In this document: one piece after another, positions 35,539-45,349 of the stretch
How the letters are laid out: each line of letters starts with the position of its first letter
How positions within the stretch are numbered: position 1 is the stretch's first letter
DNA from: Streptomyces lavendulae subsp. lavendulae
GTDB taxonomy: Bacteria; Actinomycetota; Actinomycetes; Streptomycetales; Streptomycetaceae
Reading direction: 5' to 3'
DNA length: 64,000 nt
NCBI RefSeq assembly: GCF_002803845.1
Contig: NZ_CP024985.1
Location: forward strand, 5,022,001-5,086,000
Notes under the pieces: generated by a model
What the model saw: the letters and a program-made list of their open reading frames with translations, nothing else
Told to the model about the DNA's origin: nothing
The model's database searches: none
Translations under genes and position numbers: made by a program

Positions 35539-37929
35539 TCACCGCGTCCGCCGCCGCCTGAGTGCCAGGCCGAGCACCACCAGTGCCGACAGGCCGGCCG
35601 CCGTCGTGCCCGCCACCAGGCCCGGGGGGCGGAAGGAGCAGGTCAGGGTGGTGATGCGGCCGTCCAGGGGGACGGCCAGCAGGCCGAGCCGGGACGAGGC
35701 CGGGCGGCCGTCGCAGGTCCAGCCCGCGATCGCCGGGACCGCGACCACGGCCGTACCCCGGCTGCCCGGCGGCAGGGTGGCGCGCAGGCCCGAGGCGCTG
35801 ACCCGGACCGAGGTGGCGGCCGAGGCGCGCAGGGCCGACACCGCCGCGGTCAGGCGGGTCCGGTCCAGGCAGGACAGCTCCCACCGCTGCGGGGCCGGCC
35901 GGTCGAAGACCAGCCGGGAGGCGGGTCCGCGCGAGGTGCCGAGGGGCTGGAGCGCCGCCCGGTTGCGGGGGGCGCTGCCGTTCAGCCGGAACGGGCGGCC
36001 GCCGGCGAGGCGGGCCGTCGCGTTGTACTCCGGGGCCCACAGGTAGGCCTCCGTCCCCGCCCGGCAGACCCCGGGCGCGACCGGGTCCTCGTAGACCTGC
36101 GCGCCCAGCAGCAGCTCCTGGTTGGCGAAGGGGGATTCCCCGTACGCCGGTTCGGGCCCCGCGGGGTGGACGGTGACCAGCGGCGGGACCTCGGCGCGGG
36201 CGATCGTGCCGTCGGGCTTCAGGCGGGCGCCGACCGCGAACACGGCGTCCGTCACCGGGTTGTCGATGCTCTGCACGTTGCGGCCCCGCGAGGTCCAGCC
36301 CGCGCCCAGCGCCTGCATGGTGCGGGTGAACACGTCCGGGGTGTGGCTGCTGTAGTACGAGCCGCCCTCGCCCCCCAGCAGCATCGGGTCGTTGCCGGAC
36401 AGTGCCGGCCGGCCCGCGTCGGTGCGGTACGCGGGCCAGCCCTCGGCGCCCGCGAGGGCCTCGGCGCGCCGGGTGTGCGCCGCGTTCCAGGACGGGTAGT
36501 CGTCCAGCCCGGCCAGCTTGCCCTTGTGGCCGTACGCCGTCGTCGCCGCGGCCTGCGCCACCAGCACCGCCGCCAGCACGCCCGCGGCGGGCAGCAGCAG
36601 CCGCGGCCGGCGCAGCGCCCACCAGGCCCCGGCCGCCAGCGCCAGCCCGCCGGCGGACAGGGCGTACCCCCAGGTGGTGGCGAGGGCGCTGCCGCTCGCC
36701 CACAGCCCGGCCGACGCCAGCACGGCGGCCCCCGCCGCGAGCGCCCGCCCGGAGGGCACCCCGGCCGCCAGCCCCGTCCAGGCGGCGATCACCACGATCC
36801 CGGCCAGCACGAAGGTCTGCCGGTACGCGCTCCCGTTCGGGGTGGCGAACAGGTGCCAGGCCAGGTGGGTCGGCGCCCACTGGAGCGAAAGCAGCACCGC
36901 CGTCACCAGCCCCGCCCACCACCACCGGGTCCGGGCGGGCAGGGCCCGGTGGAAGGGGAGCGCCGCGACCAGCAGCAGGGTCCCGGTGCCCACGAACACC
37001 GCGGGGGAGTTGAAGGAGTACGTCGCCGGCATCAGCCGCGCGAACAGGTCGGACCACGGCACCGGACCGAACGTGCGGGACCATCCCGGATAGGCCTGCT
37101 TCGAGCTCAGGAACAGCGGCACCAGCACCGGCGCTGCCAGCCCGATCCCCAGCAGCACCGTCCCCGCCGCCCGTCCGACCACCCGGGCCCGCTCCCGTAC
37201 GCCCTCCCGGGTCAGCACCACCCGCACCAGCAGCACCAGGGCCGCGCCCAGGGTGGCCATGTACGCGGTGTAGAAGTTCGCGGTCCAGCCCACCGCCACC
37301 ACCAGCACCCCGAGCACCGGCCGCCGCCCGCGCAGCGCCCACTCGCCGGTGAGGCACAGCAGGGGGAACGCGATGAGCCCGTCCAGCCACATCGGGTTGT
37401 AGGAGGCCTCGATCACCGACCAGCCGCACAGCGCGTACGAGGCCCCCAGCAGTCCCGCGGCCCACCACGGACCCGGCCGCTGGGTGCGCAGCAGCCAGGC
37501 CATCGCCGCCGCCGCGGCGGCCGTCTTCAGCACGGTGACCACGTACACCGCGAGGTCGATGTCCTGGCGCGGGAAGAGCGCCACCAGCACGGCGAAGGGG
37601 CTCGTCAGATAGGTCCCCAGATCGGGCAGGAAGCTGGTCCCGTACCCGGACTGCCAGTTGAAGAGGAGACCGCCCTGCGCCCGCCCGTGCAGCAGGTCCC
37701 ACAGGTGCGCGTGGAACGGCACGAACTGGTTGCCGAGGTCGTTGACGCTGCGGTGGCGGGGACCGTACGGGAAGACGCGCGCGGTGGCGTCCCCGCCGCA
37801 CACGGCCACGACGGTGACCAGCGCCGCGAACGCCGCCCCCGCCAGGCCGGCCCGCCGCGCGGAGCGGCGCGCGGGGGAGGGGGCGGGACGGTCCGGGACG
37901 CGGGGCGGGGCGAGCTGCTGTGTCGACAT
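35539..37929 (-). CDS. YfhO-family polytopic membrane protein
   Basis: Large membrane protein of 796 aa resembling YfhO-type GT-C-like glycosyltransferases, which in Firmicutes decorate wall teichoic or lipoteichoic acid. The first extracytoplasmic loop has NDLGNQFVPFHAHLWDLLHG and the long later loops contain SYNPMWLDGLIAFPLL and WSRTFGPVPWSDLFARL. About twelve helices end near residue 510. A soluble extracytoplasmic domain with beta-rich segments follows, and one C-terminal helix is capped by RRRRTR. ATG at 37929 is chosen by the membrane topology. The substrate is unknown in Streptomyces. It is divergent from the SurA-like lipoprotein gene. Confidence 0.85.
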   Translation of the reverse strand: MSTQQLAPPRVPDRPAPSPARRSARRAGLAGAAFAALVTVVAVCGGDATARVFPYGPRHRSVNDLGNQFVPFHAHLWDLLHGRAQGGLLFNWQSGYGTSFLPDLGTYLTSPFAVLVALFPRQDIDLAVYVVTVLKTAAAAAAMAWLLRTQRPGPWWAAGLLGASYALCGWSVIEASYNPMWLDGLIAFPLLCLTGEWALRGRRPVLGVLVVAVGWTANFYTAYMATLGAALVLLVRVVLTREGVRERARVVGRAAGTVLLGIGLAAPVLVPLFLSSKQAYPGWSRTFGPVPWSDLFARLMPATYSFNSPAVFVGTGTLLLVAALPFHRALPARTRWWWAGLVTAVLLSLQWAPTHLAWHLFATPNGSAYRQTFVLAGIVVIAAWTGLAAGVPSGRALAAGAAVLASAGLWASGSALATTWGYALSAGGLALAAGAWWALRRPRLLLPAAGVLAAVLVAQAAATTAYGHKGKLAGLDDYPSWNAAHTRRAEALAGAEGWPAYRTDAGRPALSGNDPMLLGGEGGSYYSSHTPDVFTRTMQALGAGWTSRGRNVQSIDNPVTDAVFAVGARLKPDGTIARAEVPPLVTVHPAGPEPAYGESPFANQELLLGAQVYEDPVAPGVCRAGTEAYLWAPEYNATARLAGGRPFRLNGSAPRNRAALQPLGTSRGPASRLVFDRPAPQRWELSCLDRTRLTAAVSALRASAATSVRVSASGLRATLPPGSRGTAVVAVPAIAGWTCDGRPASSRLGLLAVPLDGRITTLTCSFRPPGLVAGTTAAGLSALVVLGLALRRRRTR

Positions 37930-38106
37930 GGTGGAGCGACCATCCCAGGAACGGTGGGCAGGGCGGTGGCCGGGGGGTGAACTCGCACCCCAACACCCCC
38001 CGAATCGTTGGTCGAAGCGGTGGCCCGTACCACCCTGACTGCATACCATCGATCACCGCACGGCCCTTGTGCACCGACGCACAATCTCCCGGCCCTGGAG
38101 GCTCCT

Positions 38107-38733
38107 TTGCACCGTCGCACAGCGCTCTCCGTCTCCGCCGCCCTCCTCGCGGCGGCCCCCCTGCTGGCTGCCTGTTCGGGCGGGACGCGGCCCGGCACCG
38201 CGGCCGTCGTCGGCGGGGAACGCATCACCACCTCCGCGCTCCAGGCCCAGGTCAACGACGTCCGCACGGCGCAGAACCGTTCCGGGCAGGGGGCGCAGCT
38301 CATCGAGGCGACCGCCGGACTGGAGCGCCTCAAGCTCAACAAGATGATCCAGACCGCCGTCCTGGAGCGGGCCGCCGACGACGCGGGCCTGAGCGTGAAC
38401 ACCCGGGAGATCGAGGAGGTCCGCAAGGCGCAGCTGCAGCAGGCGGGCGGGGAGAAGGAGCTCGCGGCGGCCGCGCTGCAGCAGGCGCAGCTGGCGCCGG
38501 ACCAGCTGGAGGCGGACACCCGCTTCAAGCTGCTGCGCGACAAGCTCTTCGAGCACTACGGCAGCCAGGACAAGGCCCTGGCCAAGCTCGGGCAGGCGGC
38601 GAAGGCCCTGCACATCGAGGTGAACCCGCGCTACGGCCGCTGGGACCCGCAGCAGATCATCCTCGGTGACCAGCAGACCCCGTGGATCACCCAGCGGACC
38701 CGCCCCGAGCAGGCGGCCCCCGCCGGAGCCTGA
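38107..38733 (+). CDS. SurA-N-like lipoprotein, TTG start
   Basis: Exported lipoprotein of 208 aa. The signal peptide starts HRRTALSVSAALLAAAPLLAACSGG, split here as a basic HRR head, a hydrophobic core and the lipobox LAAC. The mature part is a SurA N-terminal-like chaperone module (GGERITTSALQAQVNDVRTA, and a long Gln/Ala-rich helix), but no parvulin PPIase domain follows. TTG at 38107 is chosen because GGAGG lies five bases before it and the signal peptide begins right there; no ATG/GTG fits. The stop is 28 bases before mazG. A foldase-like or substrate-holding role is inferred. Confidence 0.82.
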   Translation: MHRRTALSVSAALLAAAPLLAACSGGTRPGTAAVVGGERITTSALQAQVNDVRTAQNRSGQGAQLIEATAGLERLKLNKMIQTAVLERAADDAGLSVNTREIEEVRKAQLQQAGGEKELAAAALQQAQLAPDQLEADTRFKLLRDKLFEHYGSQDKALAKLGQAAKALHIEVNPRYGRWDPQQIILGDQQTPWITQRTRPEQAAPAGA

Positions 38734-38761
38734 CGCGCCCGGGCGGAGGTAGGTTCGGAGG

Positions 38762-39943
38762 GTGACCGACCACACCGCCGAACCCGCCCCCGCCGAAGCT
38801 CCCGCCGGCGCCTCCGCCGACGCCCGCGCCGCCGGCTCCGCCGGCGTCCCCGCCGAAGCCGGTGCCGGGCCCGGCCGGATCGTCCTGCTGACCGCCAGCC
38901 ACCGGGTCGCCCCCGGGCTGCTCTCCTGGCCGGCCTGGCGGACCCTGCGCGCCGCCGACCTGGTGCTGTGCGCCGATCCGGCCCACCCGCAGCTGCCGTA
39001 CCTGCGCGAGGCGGGGGTGGAGGTGGCGCGGGAGGTGCCCGACGCGCACGGGCTCGTCGACGCGTGCGCGGGCGGCCGTACGGTCGTGGTGATCCCGGGC
39101 GGCGAGGGGGACCAGCGGCTCACGGACGGCCTGGCCCGCCTCGCCGGGTCCGGCCGCGTCAGCATGCCCGACCTGGAACTGCTGCCCGGCTCCTACGACC
39201 TGCCCGGCGCGCGCCTGCTCGACCTGGTGCAGGTCATGGACCGGGTCCGGCGCGAGTGCCCGTGGACCTCCCGGCAGACCCACGAGGGGCTGGTGAAGTA
39301 CGCCATCGAGGAGGCGTACGAGCTGGTCGAGGCGATCGAGGACGGTGACCGCGCGGCGCTGCGCGAGGAGCTCGGCGACGTGCTGCTCCAGGTGTTCTTC
39401 CACGCCCGCATCGCCGAGGAGGCCGGCCGGGCGGACGCAGAGGGAGAAGAAGAGGCAGAGGGAGAAGAAGAGGCAGAGGGAGAAGAAGGGGCAGAGGGAG
39501 AAGAAGAGGCAGAGGGAGAAGAAGGGGCAGAGGGAGAAGAAGGGGAGGGGGCGCAGGCGGCCTTCTCCATCGACGACGTCGCGGGAGACCTGGTGGACAA
39601 GCTGGTCCGCCGCCACCCGCACGTCTTCGGGGACGCCGAGGCCGAGTCCCCCGAGGACGTCAGCGCGCACTGGCAGGCCACCAAGGCGGTCGAGAAGCAG
39701 CGGGAGTCGGTCACCGACGGGATCCCGCTGGGCCAGCCGGGGCTCGCGCTCGCGGCCAAGCTCGCCGGCCGGGTCCGGGCGGGCGGCATCGACGTGGAAC
39801 TGCCCCGCGGCGAGGGCGTCGGGTACGAACTGCTCGCGCTCGCGGCGCGCGCCGAGGCGGCGGGGACCGACCCCGAGACGGCGCTGCGCGCGGCGGCCCG
39901 CGCGTACCGGGACGCGATCCGGGTGGCCGAGGGCGTCGGCTGA
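38762..39943 (+). CDS. mazG: Nucleoside triphosphate pyrophosphohydrolase MazG
   Basis: Cytosolic enzyme of 393 aa that hydrolyses (d)NTPs, including damaged ones, to monophosphates. An Ala/Pro-rich N-tail and a ~115-aa domain related to tetrapyrrole methylases (IVLLTASHRVAPGLLSWPAW) precede the MazG fold. The MazG metal site is seen in YAIEEAYELVEAIED and REELGDVLLQVFFHARIAEE (about 177-225). Residues 226-261 are six AEGEEE/AEGEEG repeats inserted before the conserved FSIDDVAGDLVDKLVRRHPHVFGD block. The insertion keeps the frame and the motifs, so the enzyme is probably active. The start is GTG. Confidence 0.93.
   Translation: MTDHTAEPAPAEAPAGASADARAAGSAGVPAEAGAGPGRIVLLTASHRVAPGLLSWPAWRTLRAADLVLCADPAHPQLPYLREAGVEVAREVPDAHGLVDACAGGRTVVVIPGGEGDQRLTDGLARLAGSGRVSMPDLELLPGSYDLPGARLLDLVQVMDRVRRECPWTSRQTHEGLVKYAIEEAYELVEAIEDGDRAALREELGDVLLQVFFHARIAEEAGRADAEGEEEAEGEEEAEGEEGAEGEEEAEGEEGAEGEEGEGAQAAFSIDDVAGDLVDKLVRRHPHVFGDAEAESPEDVSAHWQATKAVEKQRESVTDGIPLGQPGLALAAKLAGRVRAGGIDVELPRGEGVGYELLALAARAEAAGTDPETALRAAARAYRDAIRVAEGVG
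39437..39544 (+). repeat. 18-bp minisatellite inside mazG
   Basis: Six tandem 18-base units, GCAGAGGGAGAAGAAGAG or the same ending in GGG, run without interruption. They are in frame (Ala-Glu-Gly-Glu-Glu-Glu/Gly). The strand is purine-rich and uses GAA and GGA codons that are otherwise rare here, showing recent slippage expansion. Confidence 0.95.
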
Positions 39944-39959
39944 TCCGACGGCGCGCGGC

Positions 39960-41171
39960 TCAGCCGGTGTCGCGCGGGGCGCGTCCCGCCGGGTTGTGCC
40001 AGTGCGGGTCGGGGCGGTCCAGGAACCACTCGCCGAAGCCCAGGGGCCGGGTCCGCGCGGCACCGGAGGCGGGGACGGCGTCGTGGAAGAGCCGGTCGGG
40101 GCGGGCGCCCAGCTCCTCCAGGAGCCCGGCGGTCTCCTCCACGAACGGCGCGGGGCCGCTGAGGTGGACGTCCTGCTCCCGCCACAGGCCCCGGTGGCCG
40201 AGGGCGGTGGCCAGCCGCTCGGTGGCCTGGTTGCGGTGCCGCCCGGGGGCGGGGGTGATGTAGGTGACGGAGAGCCAGCGGCGGGAGGCGGCGTACCCGT
40301 CGATGAGCGGGCGGTCGTAGAGGTGGGCGGCGTCCCGGGCGACCACGAAGAGCCGCACGTCCTGATCGGGAGGGTGCGCCACCAGGTCCTCCAGCATGGC
40401 CCTGACCGGCGCCCAGCCGGTACCGGCGGCGATCAGGGTGACGGGCCGGTCCTCGCGGCGCAGCACCAGGTCGCCGCCCGGGGCGCCGAGCCGCAGCAGC
40501 TCGCCGGGCCGGACGTCGCGGACCAGCACGGTACTGAGCCGGCCGCCCTCGATCCGGCTCACGTGCAGGTCGACGGTGGTGTCGGGGCGGGGCGCGTTGC
40601 CGAGGGAGTACGTGCGCCAGGTCGTCGGGACGCGTGCGCTGCTCACGCTGACGTACTGGCCCGGCCGGTAGGGGAGCGGGACGTGCGGGCGCAGGGTGAG
40701 CACGCCGATGTCCTCCCCGTACTGCAGGTGGCGCACCACCTCGGCGTCCCACCAGGGGGGCTCCGCGCTCGCGGCGGCGCCGGCCGTCATCGCGTCGGCG
40801 ATGACCTGGTAGGCCTCCGTCCACGCCTTCTCGACGTCGGGGGTCCAGGCTTCGCCGGAGGTCCGGGCGAGGGCGGCGAGGAGGCTGGCGCCGACGGCCG
40901 CGTAGTGCTCGGGGCCGACGAGGAACTTGCGGTGGTCGCGGCCGAGGTCGCGTAGATAGGGGAGGAGGGTCCCGCTCTCCAGGTGCGCGACGACGTGGGT
41001 GAGCGCGGCGAAGAGCCGGTCGCGCTGGCGCTCCATGTCCTCGGGGGAGGAGGGGAAGAGGGCGCGGAGTCCGGGGTGGTGCCAGAAGAGGTGGGAGTAG
41101 AAGAACCTGGCCGCGTGCTCGGCCCGTCTCTCCACCACCGCGAAACTGCTTTTCAAGATCCTCACGTCCAC
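39960..41171 (-). CDS. Globin-reductase, flavohemoglobin-like
   Basis: Cytosolic protein of about 403 aa with an N-terminal globin domain (to ~140; proximal His in LGRDHRKFLVGPEHY). It then has an FAD-binding ferredoxin-reductase domain (RTYSLGN; LGAPGGDL) and an NAD-binding domain (GTGWAPVRAMLEDL). A role in NO detoxification or electron supply is likely. The C-terminus (RPLGFGEWFLDRPDPHWHN) differs from classical Hmp. GTG at 41171 is preferred: TTGACC and TACTTT lie just upstream and leave about seven bases before the GTG, which suggests a leaderless mRNA. ATG at 41249 would add 26 residues. It is divergent from a P450 gene. Confidence 0.85.
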   Translation of the reverse strand: MDVRILKSSFAVVERRAEHAARFFYSHLFWHHPGLRALFPSSPEDMERQRDRLFAALTHVVAHLESGTLLPYLRDLGRDHRKFLVGPEHYAAVGASLLAALARTSGEAWTPDVEKAWTEAYQVIADAMTAGAAASAEPPWWDAEVVRHLQYGEDIGVLTLRPHVPLPYRPGQYVSVSSARVPTTWRTYSLGNAPRPDTTVDLHVSRIEGGRLSTVLVRDVRPGELLRLGAPGGDLVLRREDRPVTLIAAGTGWAPVRAMLEDLVAHPPDQDVRLFVVARDAAHLYDRPLIDGYAASRRWLSVTYITPAPGRHRNQATERLATALGHRGLWREQDVHLSGPAPFVEETAGLLEELGARPDRLFHDAVPASGAARTRPLGFGEWFLDRPDPHWHNPAGRAPRDTG

Positions 41172-41286
41172 AGAACCGAAAGTAGGAATGTCGTGGAAGT
41201 CGAGGTCAAGCGATGGCCCATCTGCGGACAGCCGCGACGAACCGCCCATATGGGATGGCGGCTTCCGGCCGGGATAACGTCGTCAG

Positions 41287-42570
<1,284 letters not shown>

Positions 42571-42706
42571 AACACCGGGGTCCGGCAACCCGGCGGCGGG
42601 AACCGGTCGGCTGACCGGAAGTCAGCCCGGGCCCGAACTTGTGACATCCGTTCGAAGGCGGCTAGGTTCTGCCGTTACCCCGCCGTTATGCGAAAGGTGC
42701 AGCCAC

Positions 42707-43729
42707 ATGCTTCCCGGGAACGGCCGCCACAGACGCCCCCGCCAGGTACCCGCCCTGGTCGTCACCGCCGGAGTCACCGGCTCCGCGTTGGCCCTGCCGC
42801 TGCTCGCCGCCACGAACGCGAGCGCCGCCGACACCGCCACGTGGGACAAGGTCGCCGACTGCGAAAGCGGCGGCACCTGGAGCGCCAACTCCGGCAGCGG
42901 GGCCTACGGCGGCCTCCAGTTCAGCCTGGAGCAGTGGAAGAACGCGGGCGGACTCGCCTACGCGGAGCGCCCCGACCTCGCCAGCCGCTCCCAGCAGATA
43001 GCCGTCGCCGAGACGGTGCTGGCCTCCCAGGGCCCCCAGGCCTGGCCGCTGTGCTCCGCCTCGGCCGGGCTGACCCAGCAGGGGCCGGCGCCCCAGGTGG
43101 ACCCCGGCGACCGCCGCGGGCCGGTCGCCCCGACCCCGACCCGGCCGGACACCGCCGTGCCCGACACGAGTTCGAGCGGGCGCGCCACGGACTTCGGGGC
43201 GCCGACCCCGCAGCCGGGGACGCCGGGCGCATCCCCCTCCACGAGCCCGAGCGGCCTGCCCGACTACCCGCTGGGCCCGAACACCGGACTGCCCGTCATG
43301 CCGGACCCGGACCCGACCCAGCCGGCCACCACGCCCCCGGTCAGCCCCACCACCCCGGTGGACCCGACCGCCCCGGTCTCCCCGACGGCCCCCATCTCCC
43401 CGACCGCCCCGGTGGACCCGACGGCCTCCCCGGCCCCGACCACCCCCGGCGCCACCCCCAGCCCCACCTCCGCGGCCGCGGAGAAGGGCGAGGGTGCGGG
43501 CAAGCACCGCGGTCCGGCGGCCGTCGAGGTGGCGACCGCGCCCGGTACGGCGTCGGGCACCCCGGACCCCACGTACACGGTCAAGCCGGGCGACAGCCTC
43601 ACCGACATCGCGAACGCCAAGGGGCTCAAGGGGGGCTGGACCGCCCTCTACCAGGCCAACGAGCAGGTCATCGGCGGGGACGCGGACCTCATCAAGCCCG
43701 GCCAGAATCTGGATCTAACCAAGAAATAG
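42707..43729 (+). CDS. Resuscitation-promoting-factor-type wall hydrolase with LysM
   Basis: Secreted protein of 340 aa. A signal peptide with cleavage near ASA-AD (about residue 40) is followed by a Rpf catalytic domain (TWDKVADCESGGTWSANSGS, with the Glu of CESGG as acid catalyst, then YGGLQFSLEQW). A Pro/Thr/Ala-rich linker (~105-275, PTAP/VDPTAP repeats) leads to a C-terminal LysM domain (YTVKPGDSLTDIANAKGL) binding peptidoglycan. It cleaves peptidoglycan during spore germination and growth. The ATG follows GAAAGG. It lies upstream of a second, shorter Rpf gene but has no c-di-AMP riboswitch of its own. Confidence 0.93.
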   Translation: MLPGNGRHRRPRQVPALVVTAGVTGSALALPLLAATNASAADTATWDKVADCESGGTWSANSGSGAYGGLQFSLEQWKNAGGLAYAERPDLASRSQQIAVAETVLASQGPQAWPLCSASAGLTQQGPAPQVDPGDRRGPVAPTPTRPDTAVPDTSSSGRATDFGAPTPQPGTPGASPSTSPSGLPDYPLGPNTGLPVMPDPDPTQPATTPPVSPTTPVDPTAPVSPTAPISPTAPVDPTASPAPTTPGATPSPTSAAAEKGEGAGKHRGPAAVEVATAPGTASGTPDPTYTVKPGDSLTDIANAKGLKGGWTALYQANEQVIGGDADLIKPGQNLDLTKK

Positions 43730-43884
43730 GGGCAGTTCGGGCATCCGGAAAGACCTGAATGTCCGTTATCGGTAAATGAGACATGCGTCTCTTCCGGTCA
43801 ACTGGCGTGTCTCGTTCCGGAACTTCCGCAAACCCCGCCCTCACCTGCGAAAACGCCCATTTGAGGAATGCAAGTAGGCCGGTT

Positions 43885-43918
43885 TCTCCCTGATGTCGCG
43901 CGTTGAACATCGGGGAGA
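43885..43918 (+). terminator. Hairpin between the two rpf genes
   Basis: A 12-bp stem (TCTCCCTGATGT with ACATCGGGGAGA, one G-U) and a 10-base loop lies 156 bases past the first rpf stop and just ahead of the riboswitch. It could end the first transcript or belong to the leader of the second. Confidence 0.45.
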
Positions 43919-43939
43919 GACCTGTCTACCTTCTGAATC

Positions 43940-44100
43940 GCTCGCCACCGCGGGCTCCTTCGACCGCATCGCCGAATCCTGCCGGCGGACGGAGGGAACA
44001 GTCGTCGCGCAAGCGCCGAAGGCAGGAGCGGGGGAACCAAGGTAGGCGCCGGGAAAGGCCGTTGAGAGACGGTCACGACCGGCTAGGGGTTAAGCCACGT
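43940..44100 (+). promoter_or_regulatory. Cyclic-di-AMP riboswitch (ydaO/yuaA type)
   Basis: The leader of the second rpf gene holds the conserved ydaO-type blocks in order: GCCGAATCCTGCC, then GGCAGGAGCGGGGGAACCAA, internal helices (CGTTGAGAGACGG) and the closing GGCTAGGGGTTAAGCC. This class binds c-di-AMP and in Streptomyces controls rpfA, lowering expression when c-di-AMP is high. Boundaries are approximate; the core is about 43961-44096. Confidence 0.85.
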
Positions 44101-44175
44101 GCTCGACACGTGACCGGGCAACTCATCCGCCCGAACCCGACAGCTCACCTCGAAGGCGTCGGTGAGGAGAACTCC

Positions 44176-44928
44176 ATGCTGCTTTCCGGCAAGGGCAAGC
44201 ACCGTCGCGGCTCCAAGGCCGTCCGCATCGTCACGCTCGCCGGTGTCGCCGGTGTCGCCGTCGCCGCCCCGCTGATGGCCGCGGGCTCCGCGAGCGCCGC
44301 CACCGTCAGCGAGTGGGACAAGGTCGCCTCCTGCGAGTCCGGCGGCAACTGGTCCATCAACACGGGCAACGGCTACTACGGCGGCCTGCAGTTCTCGTCC
44401 TCCACGTGGGCCGCGTACGGCGGCAAGGCGTACGCCGCGCAGGCCAACCAGGCCTCCAAGAGCCAGCAGATAGCCATCGCCGAGAAGGTCCTCAAGGGCC
44501 AGGGCAAGGGCGCCTGGCCGTCCTGCGGCGTCGGCCTGTCCAACTCCGCCTACAACGGCGGCGGCTCGACCGCCACCCCGTCGAAGCCGAAGCCCGACAC
44601 CAAGCCGGCCCCGGCCAAGCCCGCCCCGGCGAAGCCCTCCACGCCGAAGGCCGACACCGAGACCAAGGCCTCCGGCTCCGGCTCCGGCAACTGGACCCCG
44701 TCCAAGCCCGCCCCGGCGAAGCCGTCCACCCCGAAGGCCGAGGCCCCGTCGACCGGCACGGTCAAGACCGGCAACGGCTCGTACGAGGTCAAGGAGGGCG
44801 ACACCCTCGGCACCATCGCCCAGGCCAACGGCGTCAAGGGCGGCTGGGAGAAGCTCTTCGAGCTCAACAAGGACATCGTCGACGACGCCGACATGATCTT
44901 CCCGGGGCAGAAGCTGAAGCTCAGCTGA
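44176..44928 (+). CDS. rpfA: Resuscitation-promoting factor RpfA
   Basis: Secreted wall hydrolase of 250 aa. The signal peptide ends near ASA-AT (about residue 38). The Rpf domain follows (EWDKVASCESGGNWSINTGN; YGGLQFSSSTW), with the catalytic Glu in CESGG. A Pro/Lys/Ala linker (KPAPAKPSTPKA repeats) leads to a C-terminal LysM (YEVKEGDTLGTIAQANGV). It should cleave glycan strands during germination. GGTGAGGAG stands before the ATG. The c-di-AMP riboswitch directly upstream identifies it as the rpfA orthologue described in Streptomyces. Two hairpins follow it. Confidence 0.95.
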   Translation: MLLSGKGKHRRGSKAVRIVTLAGVAGVAVAAPLMAAGSASAATVSEWDKVASCESGGNWSINTGNGYYGGLQFSSSTWAAYGGKAYAAQANQASKSQQIAIAEKVLKGQGKGAWPSCGVGLSNSAYNGGGSTATPSKPKPDTKPAPAKPAPAKPSTPKADTETKASGSGSGNWTPSKPAPAKPSTPKAEAPSTGTVKTGNGSYEVKEGDTLGTIAQANGVKGGWEKLFELNKDIVDDADMIFPGQKLKLS

Positions 44929-44947
44929 ATTCCCGCGTAACACCCGC

Positions 44948-44970
44948 GCGCCGGACCCCGGGTCCGGCGC
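44948..44970 (+). terminator. Terminator after rpfA
   Basis: An 11-bp stem (GCGCCGGACCC and complement) with a one-base centre lies 19 bases past the stop. Confidence 0.7.
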
Positions 44971-45006
44971 ACGGGTGAGCACCACCCCGGCACGGCCCGC
45001 GGCATC

Positions 45007-45042
45007 GACGCCCGGCGCGCATTCCCCTGCGCGCCGGGCGTC
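45007..45042. terminator. Second hairpin after rpfA
   Basis: A perfect 14-bp stem (GACGCCCGGCGCGC) with an 8-base loop, 79 bases past the rpfA stop; probably a back-up terminator that isolates eno. Confidence 0.65.
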
Positions 45043-45349
45043 GCCGCGTTCCGGCCCGGCCGTGCCCGTCGCGGTCCCGCGCGCCGGTTCGGGGCGGGCT
45101 CCCGCGCGCCCGCGGCCGGGTGTCCGCCCGCCCGCGCGGCACGACGGCACGGCACGTCAGGGACCGGTCGGGAAGGGACTTTTCCAGGGCTCTATGTCCT
45201 GGAACACGGGTATTCGGGCCCTTTTTCGTCCCAGGAGCCGGGCGGTCGGGCGGACCGGTGCCCCGAGCCGGTTAGGCTCTAGTCGGCAAGGCCGTCCCAC
45301 GGCCACCCGCCACCGCACACCCAGCGTCACATCCCAGAAGGAGATGCTC

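Larger units (their letters stand above)
44929..45349 (+). other. rpfA-eno intergenic region with eno promoter
   Basis: A 421-base gap. The first part holds the two hairpins after rpfA. The last ~80 bases contain TTAGGCT near 45271-45277, a likely -10 region for eno about 70 bases before the start. No credible small frame is seen between them. Confidence 0.5.

Noticed and set aside
35191..37980. Plus-strand frame of 929 codons opposite the YfhO-like gene
   Set aside because: Arg/Pro/Gly-rich low-complexity product; the minus strand gives a coherent polytopic membrane protein.
41171..41249. ATG at 41249 as the start of the globin-reductase
   Set aside because: The extra 26 residues do not resemble a globin N-terminus and contain the promoter-like hexamers. 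GTG 41171 fits better, though the ATG cannot be fully excluded.
42571..42706. A second c-di-AMP riboswitch ahead of the first rpf gene (GGCGGCGGGAACCGG block)
   Set aside because: The GCGGGGGAACC core and the closing GGGGTTAAGCC block are missing, and the space of 136 bases is too short.
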